Origin: Chloroflexota bacterium
GTDB lineage: Bacteria; Chloroflexota; Limnocylindria; QHBO01
Length of the DNA: 64,000 nucleotides
NCBI GenBank assembly: GCA_040902225.1
Contig: JBBDXT010000007.1
Coordinates: forward strand, 513,112-577,111
Direction of reading: 5' to 3'
Shown here: piece by piece, positions 31,497 through 40,527 of the stretch
Layout: the number at the start of each line of letters is the position of its first letter
Numbering within the stretch: the stretch's first letter is position 1
Made by a program: the position numbers and the translations under genes
Notes under the pieces: generated by a model
Seen by the model: the letters and a program-made list of their open reading frames with translations, nothing else
What the model was told of the DNA's origin: nothing
Database searches by the model: none

Positions 31497-33751
31497 CGGT
31501 CGAGGGCGAGCCGCAGCGCGTGAGCATCGCAGCGCCCGTGGAGCGCCACGGGCTGACCGAGGCCGAATACGGGCTGGTGGTCAATGCGCTCGGCCGCGAG
31601 CCGAACCCGGTCGAGCTCGGCATGTTCGGCGCCATGTGGAGCGAGCACTGCGCCTACAAGCACTCTCGGCCCCTGCTGAGCGGCCTGCCGTCAGGTGGCG
31701 AGCGGGTGCTCGTCGGCCCGGGTGAGAACGCCGGCGTCCTCGACATCGGCGATGGGCTGGCGGTCGTCTTCAAGGTCGAGTCGCACAACCACCCCAGCGC
31801 GGTGGAGCCCTACCAGGGCGCGGCGACCGGGGTGGGCGGCATCATCCGCGACATCTTCACGATGGGGGCGCGTCCGATCGCCCTCCTCAACTCGCTCCGC
31901 TTCGGTCCGCTCGCCCCAGCCGAGGACGCCAGCCTGCGCACCGATGAGGCGGCTGCCACCCGGAACCGCTACCTCCTGGGTGGGGTCGTGGCCGGGATCG
32001 CCGGCTACGGCAACTGCATCGGCATCCCCGATGTCGGCGGAGAGATCGGCTTCGATGCCTCCTACAACGGCAACCCGCTTGTGAACGCGATGTGCGTGGG
32101 GATCGCGCGACACGAGGAGATCACCCTGGCCCGGGCGGCCGGCCCGGGCAACGCGCTGCTCCTGGTGGGAGCCTCGACCGGCAGGGATGGAATCCAGGGA
32201 GCGAGCTTCGCATCAGCCACGCTCGGGGAGGATCGGGACGAGCGCCGGCCGGCGGTCCAGGTCGGGAACCCATTCCTGGAGAAGCTGCTGATGGAGGCCT
32301 GCCTAAAGCTTTCCTCCTCCGATTCGGTCGTGGCGATGCAGGATCTCGGGGCGGCCGGCCTGACCTGCGCGCTGGCCGAGCTGTCGGCGCGCGGTGGCTG
32401 CGGCGCCGAGGTGGACCTGGACCTGGTCCAGCGCCGGGAGCCGGGGATGACGCCGTACGAGGTCCTGCTGAGCGAGTCGCAGGAACGGATGCTCCTGGTC
32501 GTCCGGGCCGGGGACGAGGCGTCCGTCCAGGCGGTCTTCGAGCCATACGACCTCCACGCGGTGGTCATCGGTCGGGTCATCGGCGAGCCCGTGGTCCGCG
32601 CCGTGGCCGGTGGCGGCCTGGTGTGTGAGGTGCCCGGTCGCGCCCTGGCCGACGACGCCCCGCGCTACACGCCACCGGCAGCTCCAGCTTTCAACCTGGC
32701 GCTGCGCCGGGCTGAACGGCTCGACGAGCTGGCCGCCGAGATCCCAACCGCCGACACCCTGCTCGAGCTGGTGGCGAGTCCCAACGCGCGCAGCCGGAAG
32801 CCGATCTGGCAGCGCTACGACCACATGAACGGGACGAACACGCTGGTCGGACCGGGGGCCGGCGACGCGGCACTCCTCCGCGTCAAGGGCACGCGCCGCG
32901 CGATCGCGCTGTCGCTGGATGGGCCTGGGCGCATCGGTGCGCTTGACCCGCGACTTGCCGGGATCGCCGCCGTGGTCGAGGGTGCGCTGAACGTCGCCTG
33001 CAGTGGCGCGACTCCGATCGGGATCACCAACTGCCTCAACTTCGCCTCGCCGGAGCGACCCGACGGCTACTGGGAGCTTGCCGAGGCGGTGGCAGGCATG
33101 GCCGAGGCGTGCGTTGCGCTTGGGCTGCCCATCGTGTCGGGCAACGTCAGCCTCTACAACGAGACGCCAGACGGACCGATCCTGCCCACCCCCGTCATAG
33201 GCACGGTGGGTCTGCTCGACGACCGGTCGCGCGCGATCCCGATGCGCTGGAGCGAGGGCGACGAGATCTGGCTGCTCGGCGCGCCGGCGTGGGACGCTTC
33301 GGCGCTCGCCGCGTCGGAGCTCGCCTGGCGGCGCGGCCGCTTTGGCGGGGCCCCCTCGCTCGACCTTGCCGCGGCGGTGAGGCTGGTGGCGCTGCTGAGG
33401 CATCTCGGCGCCCACGGCATGCTGGCCGGAGCGCACGACATATCGGTCGGGGGCCTGGGCGTGGCCATCACTCGGCTGGCGATCGCCTCGGGCGTGGGAG
33501 CCACGGTTGCGCTCCCGCCGGAAGCGGCGTCGCTGCCGACCGCCGGCCTGCTCGGGGAGCGGGGCGGCCGTGTGCTGGTGGCGGTGAATCCGGGGTCAGC
33601 GGGGGCCGTGGCCGGCGCGGCGAAGGCGGCGGGCGTTCCGGTCGGACGGCTCGGCACGGCCGAAGGTCTCAGCCTGAGCCTTGCGGTCGGCGGCGTGCGG
33701 CTGAACCTGGAGCTCGATCAGCTGCGGGCAGCCTGGAGCACGGCCTTCTAG
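31484..33751 (+). CDS. purL: FGAM synthase large subunit PurL (small type)
   Basis: Catalytic subunit of formylglycinamidine ribonucleotide synthase, 755 residues, the length of the small PurL that works with PurS and PurQ. Motifs include MFGAMWSEHCAYKHSRPLL with the catalytic His, VVFKVESHNHPSAVEPYQGA, GVGGIIRDIFTMGARPIALL, and a second AIRS-like half with GNVSLYNETPDGPILPTPVIG and AHDISVGGLG. GTG 31484 lies inside the end of the zinc-ribbon gene. It ends at CTAG, sharing that sequence with the stop of the convergent GGDEF gene. Confidence 0.97.
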   Translation: MASLTVEGEPQRVSIAAPVERHGLTEAEYGLVVNALGREPNPVELGMFGAMWSEHCAYKHSRPLLSGLPSGGERVLVGPGENAGVLDIGDGLAVVFKVESHNHPSAVEPYQGAATGVGGIIRDIFTMGARPIALLNSLRFGPLAPAEDASLRTDEAAATRNRYLLGGVVAGIAGYGNCIGIPDVGGEIGFDASYNGNPLVNAMCVGIARHEEITLARAAGPGNALLLVGASTGRDGIQGASFASATLGEDRDERRPAVQVGNPFLEKLLMEACLKLSSSDSVVAMQDLGAAGLTCALAELSARGGCGAEVDLDLVQRREPGMTPYEVLLSESQERMLLVVRAGDEASVQAVFEPYDLHAVVIGRVIGEPVVRAVAGGGLVCEVPGRALADDAPRYTPPAAPAFNLALRRAERLDELAAEIPTADTLLELVASPNARSRKPIWQRYDHMNGTNTLVGPGAGDAALLRVKGTRRAIALSLDGPGRIGALDPRLAGIAAVVEGALNVACSGATPIGITNCLNFASPERPDGYWELAEAVAGMAEACVALGLPIVSGNVSLYNETPDGPILPTPVIGTVGLLDDRSRAIPMRWSEGDEIWLLGAPAWDASALAASELAWRRGRFGGAPSLDLAAAVRLVALLRHLGAHGMLAGAHDISVGGLGVAITRLAIASGVGATVALPPEAASLPTAGLLGERGGRVLVAVNPGSAGAVAGAAKAAGVPVGRLGTAEGLSLSLAVGGVRLNLELDQLRAAWSTAF

Positions 33752-35406
33752 GGACTCTGTTCCCTATATCCGGCCGGCGTCTCGGTAGCTTCGACCGGCG
33801 CGTCCGCAGGCCTGGCGCGGGGCGGGCGGACCCGTCGGCTGACGTTCGGGCGGCCGCCTGCATCGGTTGGCGGATTGAGCCGATGGAGCCCGTCGCGAGC
33901 CCGCTCATGCAGGTTGTAGACCTCCTGCAGGCCGTCGGGCGGCACCCCATCGGCGAAGACCTCACAGAACACGTCGACGACCTCGGGATCGAACTGGGTC
34001 CCTGCGTTGGCCCGCACTTCGGCGAGGGCGTGGGCGTGATCCCGCGCGTTGCGATAGGGTCGGTCTTGGATCATGGCGTGATACGCATCGGCGACCGCCA
34101 CGATGCGGGCGCCGAGCGGGATCTCCTTGCCGCGCAGCCCGTGCGGATAGCCGCCACCGTTGAAGTGCTCGTGGTGATGGAGGACGGTGGGGACCGCCTC
34201 ACGCAGCGATGACGCCTGCTCCAGGATCACCTGCCCGATGCGCGGGTGCTCGCCGATCGCCTGCCATTCGTGATCAGACAGGGAGCTCCGCTTGTCCAGG
34301 ATCTCGAGCGGCACTGCCAGCTTCCCGAGATCGTGGAGGAGGCTGGCGATGCGAATCCGCTCGATCTCGTCCTGCGACAGTCCCATCTGGAGCGCCATCC
34401 CGGTCGCCAGCGTGGCGATCAGGTCGGACGGCTGCCCGCCATGCTGTGGCTGTGGCGCCAGGACCGATGCCAGCGCCTCCGCTGCCGTATCGCTGGCCCA
34501 CTGGCCGATCGCCGTCGCGGCTGCGCGCCGCTCGGCCGAGATCGGTGCGCGGCGGACGGGGGCATTGTCATCGACCGCCCGATAGCGGTAGGTCCGGTTC
34601 CTGCCGAGTGACTTCGCGGCGTACATCGCCGCATCGGCCTGGTCGACCAGCCGATCGGCCTGCAGCTGCGACCCCACGTCGCCAGCTACGCCGATGCTGA
34701 TGGTGACTTTCAGACCCTGGCCCGGGGCGGTGCTGAGAGGGTGGTCCATCACCAGCTGGCGCAGGTGCTCCGCCAGGACGGTCGCCTCCTCGGGGGTCGT
34801 CTCCGGCAGGATCAGCATGAACTCCTCGCCGCCATAGCGGCCGAAGAGGTCGCTGCCGCGGATGTTGTCGCCGATCAGGCTGGCGATCTCTTGCAGCACC
34901 GCGTCCCCGGTGTGGTGGCCGTAGGTGTCATTGATCGGCTTGAAGCGGTCGATGTCGATGAAGGCGACCGACAGCCACTTGTGATGGCGCGACGCTCGCT
35001 CGATCTCGGAGGCGAGAGTGGTGAGCAACGTCTCGCGGTTGACGACGCCCGTCAGGCGATCGTGGGCGGCACGCGCCTCGACCTGCACGAATGCGCCGCT
35101 GGCGGCATTGAAGGCGCGCGCCAGGCGTCGCTCCGCACGGGTGCCCGCCACGCGCAGCCGGACCGGTTGATCGCTGGTGAGGCTTGCCTCCAGGGCTGCG
35201 GCGACGTGACCCAGCCGGAGTCCGAAGTAGGTGTAGCAGGCGAGCGCGACGACTGTCGCGCCGGCTGCCCCTGCCAGGATGGTCAGCGCGCTGAAGGTGA
35301 AGCGCTGATGCGCGTCCGCGACGACCGCGACCGAGAAGCCAACCATCGCCAACAGGACGACGGGGATCGGAGCCATGAATCCGAGCGCCCTGATGAGTCG
35401 AAGCAT
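33748..35406 (-). CDS. GGDEF and HD-GYP two-domain c-di-GMP enzyme
   Basis: A 552-residue protein with both synthesis and degradation modules for cyclic di-GMP. Two N-terminal helices (about 8-30 and 38-60) anchor it and a HAMP-like stretch follows. The GGDEF domain (about 115-280) has an intact GRYGGEEF active site and an inhibitory RxxD site five residues before it. The HD-GYP domain (about 320-500) has HDLGK, HHHEHFNGGGYP and VADAYHAM. Both active sites look complete. A disordered Pro-rich tail ends the protein. Its stop overlaps the purL stop on the other strand. Net activity cannot be told from sequence. Confidence 0.93.
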   Translation of the reverse strand: MLRLIRALGFMAPIPVVLLAMVGFSVAVVADAHQRFTFSALTILAGAAGATVVALACYTYFGLRLGHVAAALEASLTSDQPVRLRVAGTRAERRLARAFNAASGAFVQVEARAAHDRLTGVVNRETLLTTLASEIERASRHHKWLSVAFIDIDRFKPINDTYGHHTGDAVLQEIASLIGDNIRGSDLFGRYGGEEFMLILPETTPEEATVLAEHLRQLVMDHPLSTAPGQGLKVTISIGVAGDVGSQLQADRLVDQADAAMYAAKSLGRNRTYRYRAVDDNAPVRRAPISAERRAAATAIGQWASDTAAEALASVLAPQPQHGGQPSDLIATLATGMALQMGLSQDEIERIRIASLLHDLGKLAVPLEILDKRSSLSDHEWQAIGEHPRIGQVILEQASSLREAVPTVLHHHEHFNGGGYPHGLRGKEIPLGARIVAVADAYHAMIQDRPYRNARDHAHALAEVRANAGTQFDPEVVDVFCEVFADGVPPDGLQEVYNLHERARDGLHRLNPPTDAGGRPNVSRRVRPPRARPADAPVEATETPAGYREQSP

Positions 35407-35615
35407 CTGCCGTCCATTCGCGAGGGGTTGCCACCCTTGGTCGTCCGAGCATGGCCCTCCGCTGCATTGGCTGCCATGGGCTGATCGTCACCTCTCCGCC
35501 GAGCGATGCACGTCCGCGACCGGCTCAGCGCCCGAGAGCGGTGCGGTGCAGTACTGCCGCGGTACGTTGGTTCGAGACGGCGTCGGGTGGCGGGTGGCTC
35601 CGGTATCATCAGGCT

Positions 35616-35642
35616 GTGCCTCGACCCCACCTCGCCCGCTGA
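35616..35642 (+). CDS. Possible 8-codon leaderless leader peptide of purF
   Basis: GTG 35616 starts 6 nt after TATCAT (35604-35609) and encodes MPRPHLAR before TGA, which ends 5 nt ahead of the purF GTG at 35648. purF has no Shine-Dalgarno. The layout resembles the one at dnaB (10793-10840). Weak on its own. Confidence 0.22.
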   Translation: MPRPHLAR

Positions 35643-35647
35643 TCACG

Positions 35648-37180
35648 GTGCGACGGACCGCCCTGCCGGCTCCTGAATTCGAGGCGGGACCACACCTCCG
35701 CGAGCTGCCGCGGTACGAGCCGCATGGGCCCAGAGAAGAGTGCGGCGTGGTCGGGGTCTACGCCCCCGGACTGCCGGTTGCGCACCTGGTGGCACTCGGG
35801 CTGCACGCGCTCCAGCATCGGGGACAGGAGTCGGCCGGGATCGCGGTCTCCGATGGATCCCAACTCACGCTGCACAAGCGGCTCGGGCTGGTCGGCCAGG
35901 TCTTCGACGAGGAGACCCTCGCCCGGCTGGAGGCCGATCAGGATGGGGCTCCGGGTGGGCACGCGGCGCGCCTGGCGATCGGACACACCCGCTACAGCAC
36001 GACCGGTTCGAACAGCCTGCCGAACGTGCAGCCGGTCTACGCCGCGAGCGAGCTGGGGGAGCTCATGCTCGGGCACAACGGCAACCTGACCAACGCGACC
36101 TGGCTGCGCGACGAGCTGACCGAGCAGGGGATCGAGTTCGTGACCGCCAGCGACACGGAGGTGCTGGCCAAGCTTATCGCGCACGCCCCCGGGCGAAGCT
36201 GGGCGCAGCGGGTGGAGCACGCTTTCCATCGCGCCTCGGGTGCATACACCTTCACCATGCTTACCGGCCAGTCGCTGGTGGCGGCGCGCGACCCGGTTGG
36301 CTTTCGCCCGCTGGCGCTCGGCCGGCTGCACGACGCCGCCGGGCGGCCTTCCGGCTGGGCAATCGCGTCGGAGAGCGTCGGCCTCGACGCGATGGGTGCC
36401 ACGTTCGTGCGTGACGTCGAGGCGGGCGAGATCCTGACGATCGATGAGGAAGGGGTGCACGCGTCGCGGCCGGGGGTGAGTGCCGAGGCGAGCGACGCAC
36501 GCGAGCGGCTGTGCGTCTTCGAATTCGTCTACCTGGCCCGTCCGGACAGCGTCATCGGCGGCCGCCTCCTGTACGAGGCCCGCCTGCGGATGGGTCGGCG
36601 CCTGGCGATCGAGCAGCCCGCCGACGCCGATCTCGTGATCCCGGTCCCGGATTCCGCCGTCCCGGCCGCCATCGGCTATGCGGAGCAATCCGGCCTGCCG
36701 TTCCGCGAAGGGCTGATCAAGAACCGATACGTGGGTCGTACCTTCATCCAGCCCGGGCAGACCTCCCGCGAGGCGTCGGTCCGACTGAAGTTCAACCCGC
36801 TGCCCGAGGTCCTGGCCGGCAAGCGGGTGGTGGTGGTCGACGACTCCATCGTGCGCGGAACGACGACCGGGCCGATCGTCGCCATGCTGCGGAGGGCCGG
36901 AGCACGCGAGGTGCACGTCCGGATCCACTCGCCGCAGATGCGATACCCGTGCTACATGGGGGTGGACACGGGCCGTCGTGCGGAGCTGATCGCTGCCAAC
37001 CTGGGGCTCGACGGGATCCGGCAGCAGATCGGTGCCGACACGCTCGGCTACCTGTCACAGGAAGGGCTGCTGGCGGCGGTCGGCGGCGATGAGCGTCGGC
37101 ACTGCACCGCCTGCTTCGACGGCAACTACCCCGTCGACGTGCCACTCGACGTCGACAAGTTCGCGCTCGAGCGCGGCTGA
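35648..37180 (+). CDS. purF: Amidophosphoribosyltransferase (Fe-S, propeptide type)
   Basis: First committed step of purine synthesis: PRPP plus glutamine gives phosphoribosylamine. The precursor is 510 residues. The nucleophile Cys32 in REECGVVGVYAPG must be exposed by removing a 31-residue propeptide, longer than the 11 residues of B. subtilis PurF. The PRPP site VVVVDDSIVRGTTTGP is intact. Cysteines in LCVFEF, YPCYMG and HCTACF match the four 4Fe-4S ligands of the B. subtilis type, so the enzyme is probably oxygen-sensitive. GTG 35648 is the first in-frame start near the domain but has no Shine-Dalgarno, so the propeptide length is uncertain. Confidence 0.94.
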   Translation: MRRTALPAPEFEAGPHLRELPRYEPHGPREECGVVGVYAPGLPVAHLVALGLHALQHRGQESAGIAVSDGSQLTLHKRLGLVGQVFDEETLARLEADQDGAPGGHAARLAIGHTRYSTTGSNSLPNVQPVYAASELGELMLGHNGNLTNATWLRDELTEQGIEFVTASDTEVLAKLIAHAPGRSWAQRVEHAFHRASGAYTFTMLTGQSLVAARDPVGFRPLALGRLHDAAGRPSGWAIASESVGLDAMGATFVRDVEAGEILTIDEEGVHASRPGVSAEASDARERLCVFEFVYLARPDSVIGGRLLYEARLRMGRRLAIEQPADADLVIPVPDSAVPAAIGYAEQSGLPFREGLIKNRYVGRTFIQPGQTSREASVRLKFNPLPEVLAGKRVVVVDDSIVRGTTTGPIVAMLRRAGAREVHVRIHSPQMRYPCYMGVDTGRRAELIAANLGLDGIRQQIGADTLGYLSQEGLLAAVGGDERRHCTACFDGNYPVDVPLDVDKFALERG

Positions 37181-37185
37181 TCCGG

Positions 37186-38217
37186 ATGGGGCAGAGCTAT
37201 CGGGCCGCGGGAGTCAACGTCGACGAGGCTCAGCGCGCGGTTGACCTGATCGCGCGCGCCGCGGCGACGACGGCGACCCCGGCGGTGATGGGTGGCGTCG
37301 GGGGCTTCGGCAGCCTCTTTCGCTTCGACCCGAGAACGCATCCCGACCCCGTGCTGGTGGCATCGACCGATGGCGTCGGCACCAAGCTGAAGCTGGCCAT
37401 TGCCCTGGATCGCTATGACAGCATCGGGATCGACCTGGTCCATCACTGCCTCAATGACATCGCCGTGCAGGGGGCCGATCCGCTCTTCTTCCTCGACTAT
37501 CTCGCCGTCGGGCGGCTGCGCGCAGAGGTGGCCGCCCAGATCGTGACCGGCATCGCCAACGCGTGCGCGGCCGCCGGGGTCGCGCTCGTTGGCGGGGAGA
37601 CGGCCGAGCTGCCGGACCTGTACCGCGGCGACGACTTCGACCTTGCCGGCTTCATCGTCGGGGTGGTGGCCGCGGCCGACGTGATCGACGGCTCGCTGGT
37701 GCGCGAGGGCGACATCCTCCTGGGCCTGCCGTCGAGTGGCCTGCACACCAACGGCTATTCACTCGCGCGTCGGATCTTCGGCGAGGACGATTGGTCCCGA
37801 ACGGCGCCGGGGCTGGAGCGGACAATCGGCGAGGCGCTGCTCGAGCCGCATCGGTCCTATCTCGACGAGATCAGGATCCTGCGTCGCGCGCTGCGTGCGG
37901 CAGGCGGGGACACCTTGGCCTTCGCGCACATCACGGGCGGTGGCTGGGTGGACAACATTCCACGGACCCTTCCCCCCGGCCTGGGCGTCGCGGTCGAGCT
38001 GGGGTCGTGGCAGGTCCCGCTCATCTTCAGCTTGATCCAGGAGCGCGGCGACATCGCCGACGATGAGATGGTGCGCGCCTTCAACCTGGGGATCGGCCTC
38101 ACCTGCGTCGTTCATCCGGAGCATGAGACGGTCGCCCGCGACGCGTTGCCCGAGGCCAGTCGTGTCGGCACGGTGGTGAGCGCGGCGCCGGGGTCGGCGC
38201 GCGTCACCTTCGCATAG
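37186..38217 (+). CDS. purM: Phosphoribosylformylglycinamidine cyclo-ligase (AIR synthetase)
   Basis: Closes the imidazole ring, turning FGAM into AIR. The 343-residue protein has YRAAGVNVDEAQRAVDLI at the start, the ATP-binding VASTDGVGTKLKLA, HHCLNDIAVQGADPLFFLDY, ALVGGETAELP, GLPSSGLHTNGYSLAR and AHITGGGWVDNIPR. Length is typical. It begins 5 nt after purF and ends 4 nt before purN, forming a purFMN operon. Confidence 0.97.
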   Translation: MGQSYRAAGVNVDEAQRAVDLIARAAATTATPAVMGGVGGFGSLFRFDPRTHPDPVLVASTDGVGTKLKLAIALDRYDSIGIDLVHHCLNDIAVQGADPLFFLDYLAVGRLRAEVAAQIVTGIANACAAAGVALVGGETAELPDLYRGDDFDLAGFIVGVVAAADVIDGSLVREGDILLGLPSSGLHTNGYSLARRIFGEDDWSRTAPGLERTIGEALLEPHRSYLDEIRILRRALRAAGGDTLAFAHITGGGWVDNIPRTLPPGLGVAVELGSWQVPLIFSLIQERGDIADDEMVRAFNLGIGLTCVVHPEHETVARDALPEASRVGTVVSAAPGSARVTFA

Positions 38218-38221
38218 GCCG

Positions 38222-38842
38222 ATGCGCCTCGGCATCCTGGTATCGGGGCGCGGCTCGAACCTCGAGGCGGTCCTGGACGCCATTGCCTCCGGGCGACTCC
38301 CGGGGGTCGAGCCGGCCATGGTGATCGCCAACCGGCCGGGGATCCGGGCGCTCGAGGTGGCTGCCCGCCGTGGCGTTCCGTGGCGGCTCCTGGTGCGGAA
38401 CGACTTCCCGAGTGCCAGAGCGCGTGATGAGGCGATCGGTCGCGCGCTGGTGGAGTCGGCGTGCGACGTGGCGCTGCTGGCCGGCTTCGACCAGGTCCTG
38501 CGGGCCTCATATTTTGCTGCGTTTGGCGGTCGCACCATCAACATTCACCCCTCGCTGCTTCCTCGACACGGCGGCCACGGGATGGTCGGGCTCGCGGTGC
38601 ACGCCGCCGTCCTGGCCGCGGGCGAGGCCGAGACCGGAGTCACCATCCACGATGTGACGCCGTCCCTCGACGCCGGGCCGGCGATCCTGCAGGTCCGGCT
38701 ACCGGTCGTTCCCGGAGAGTCGGCGACGGACCTCGCGGAGCGTGTGCTGGAGGTCGAGCACCGGGCGCTGGTGGAGGTGCTGGCGCAGCTATCTGGTAGC
38801 ATGACCGCCGCGTCGCCAGCGCCGATCCGCGCGCGGCGGTAA
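38222..38842 (+). CDS. purN: Phosphoribosylglycinamide formyltransferase
   Basis: Transfers formyl from 10-formyl-THF to GAR. The 206-residue protein shows LVSGRGSNLEAVLDAI, the catalytic NIHPSLLPRHGGHGM (Asn-x-His) and the Asp loop TGVTIHDVTPSLDAGPAI. It depends on 10-formyl-THF, which links it to the folD-fchA pair at 4.6-6.2 kb. The last purine-cluster gene in the window; purH, the other formyl-THF-using step, is not here. Confidence 0.96.
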   Translation: MRLGILVSGRGSNLEAVLDAIASGRLPGVEPAMVIANRPGIRALEVAARRGVPWRLLVRNDFPSARARDEAIGRALVESACDVALLAGFDQVLRASYFAAFGGRTINIHPSLLPRHGGHGMVGLAVHAAVLAAGEAETGVTIHDVTPSLDAGPAILQVRLPVVPGESATDLAERVLEVEHRALVEVLAQLSGSMTAASPAPIRARR

Positions 38843-38860
38843 CCGGAGAGGTTCCTTCCC

Positions 38861-39451
38861 ATGCCTGACGGCCTGCCGGATCCGGGGAAGATCTGGAACG
38901 ACTTCATCACCAACCCGCTGGTCCAGACCGCGGGCACACTCATCGTCGTATACGTCGTCCTGCTCTGGCTGGGGACCGCCTATTGGGCATTCCGCGACAT
39001 GCAGGCGCGCTCCGAGAACCCGATCCTTCCCTACTTCGCGTCGGCCCTGATCATCTTCTTCACGCCGCTCCTGTTCCTGTTTGCGGTGGTCCTGTACCTC
39101 ATCGTCCGCCCCCGCGAGTCGTTGGCGGAGGTGTACGAGCGCTCGCTGGCCGAGGAATCGCTGCTGGCCGAGGTCGAGAAGAACGAGCTCTGCCCGGTCT
39201 GCCGCGACCGCGTCCACGCCGATTGGCTGGTCTGCCCGAACTGCCGCACCCGGCTGCACCGCGTGTGCCCTTCGTGCAGCAGGCTGGCCGATCCGGAGTG
39301 GCCGCTGTGCGCCTACTGCGGACACGAGTTTCAGCGTCCGGCCGCACGCCCGGTCGAGCGCGTCATGGAGCGCACCGCTCCGGCGCGGCCCGCGGAGCGG
39401 GCCCCCGACCTGGGCGCCGAACCTGGCCTCCGCCCCGCCTCTAATCCCTGA
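38861..39451 (+). CDS. Two-helix membrane protein with C-terminal double zinc ribbon
   Basis: A 196-residue protein with two transmembrane helices (about 23-43 and 60-82), then cytoplasmic CPVCRDRVHADWLVCPNC and CPSCSRLADPEWPLCAYCG ribbons and a disordered Arg/Pro/Ala-rich tail. The helix-plus-ribbon plan is common among uncharacterised Chloroflexota proteins. The start is 18 nt after purN, so it probably rides on the purFMN transcript. No function can be assigned. Confidence 0.75.
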   Translation: MPDGLPDPGKIWNDFITNPLVQTAGTLIVVYVVLLWLGTAYWAFRDMQARSENPILPYFASALIIFFTPLLFLFAVVLYLIVRPRESLAEVYERSLAEESLLAEVEKNELCPVCRDRVHADWLVCPNCRTRLHRVCPSCSRLADPEWPLCAYCGHEFQRPAARPVERVMERTAPARPAERAPDLGAEPGLRPASNP

Positions 39452-39465
39452 CCAGCAGTCCGCCG

Positions 39466-40473
39466 GTGGACGAGCCCCGGCCTGAAGGAGTGTGGAACGC
39501 GGAGCCCCCGCGCGTCCCGCATCACGACCTCCTGAGCCGCTACCGCGCGCTGCAGGTCATCTCGCTGGCATTCATTGCGGCCGGGATCATCCTCCCCGTC
39601 GTCGCGCTGGTTGGCAGCCCGGAGATCCTCACACAGAGCCAGACACCCGAATCCGTCCAGCGCCTGATCGGCCCGCTGCTGCTGCTTGGCGTGGGGGGTA
39701 TCCTCCTGATCGTCGGCCTGGTGATGAATGCGGTGCGCGCGCTCATCGTGCGCGCGGCACTCCCGCCCGAGCGCTACCGCGGGCCGGCGGTCCTCGTACT
39801 GCTCCTGCTGGCTGCCATCCTCGGCACGATCCTGGCGCTCGGGGCCGGCAGAACCGTGCTGGCGCTCTTCGACGGTGGCGAGCTCTCCGTCGGCGGGTCG
39901 CTGCTCCTGCTCACCTCGACCCAGATCGGCCTGCTTGCGGTGTCCGGCCTCCTGGTGGTGGCCCCGCGGGCCCTGGCCGGGGTCCGGCTCGTCGGGCGGA
40001 CCGGCGTGGGCCGGAGCCTGTTGATCGGCCTCGGAGCCGCAATCCCGGCCTGGATCGCGGCGACCCTGCTCGGTGCCCTGGCTGCGGTTGCGCTCGAGGC
40101 CATCGGCCTCTCCGAGCAGCCCGGGCCGTTGGACACCTTCCTGGAACGTGGTGACCCGACCGTGATCCTCGTCGCGTTTCTGCTGGTTGCGCCGGCCGCC
40201 GAGGAGATCTTCTTCCGTGGCGTCGTCTACAACGCGTGGGAGCGCGAGCGAGGACCGTGGGTGGCGGTCGTCGGCTCGGCGGCGCTCTTCGCGGTGATCC
40301 ACAGCAGCATCTTCGCGCTCGTCCCGATCTTTGCCCTGGGCGTGGCCCTCGCTCTTCTGTACCGCTCGACCCGCAGCCTCGCCGCCACCATCGCCATGCA
40401 TGCCGGCTTCAATGCGATCTCGGTCGCCATCGCTCTGCTGGTCCGGCAGGGGATCCTGTCGCTCCCGACCTGA
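39466..40473 (+). CDS. CPBP-family intramembrane metalloprotease (Abi/CAAX-like)
   Basis: Predicted multi-pass protease of 335 residues in the CPBP (CAAX-processing/bacteriocin-protection, Rce1-like) family. The three active-site motifs are present near the C-terminus: EEIFFRG (EExxxR), the FAVIHSS histidine and the HAGFN box. About eight hydrophobic helices surround them. Substrate unknown; members cut within or near membranes or protect against bacteriocins. GTG 39466 has no Shine-Dalgarno, and the gene follows the zinc-ribbon gene by 14 nt. Confidence 0.87.
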   Translation: MDEPRPEGVWNAEPPRVPHHDLLSRYRALQVISLAFIAAGIILPVVALVGSPEILTQSQTPESVQRLIGPLLLLGVGGILLIVGLVMNAVRALIVRAALPPERYRGPAVLVLLLLAAILGTILALGAGRTVLALFDGGELSVGGSLLLLTSTQIGLLAVSGLLVVAPRALAGVRLVGRTGVGRSLLIGLGAAIPAWIAATLLGALAAVALEAIGLSEQPGPLDTFLERGDPTVILVAFLLVAPAAEEIFFRGVVYNAWERERGPWVAVVGSAALFAVIHSSIFALVPIFALGVALALLYRSTRSLAATIAMHAGFNAISVAIALLVRQGILSLPT

Positions 40474-40514
40474 CGCGATAAGCCGCCGATAATCGGCCGG
40501 TGAGGTGCCAGGGC

Positions 40515-40520
40515 TAGCCT
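40515..40520 (+). promoter_or_regulatory. -10-like hexamer TAGCCT, leaderless promoter candidate
   Basis: TAGCCT ends 7 nt before the GTG of radC, which has no Shine-Dalgarno sequence. No -35 is visible. Confidence 0.35.
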
Positions 40521-40527
40521 CGCCACG

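Noticed and set aside
35375-35647. N-terminal extension of PurF through the longer open frame
   Set aside because: It overlaps the start of the divergent GGDEF gene, has no similarity to PurF, and would make an implausible propeptide of over 120 residues.
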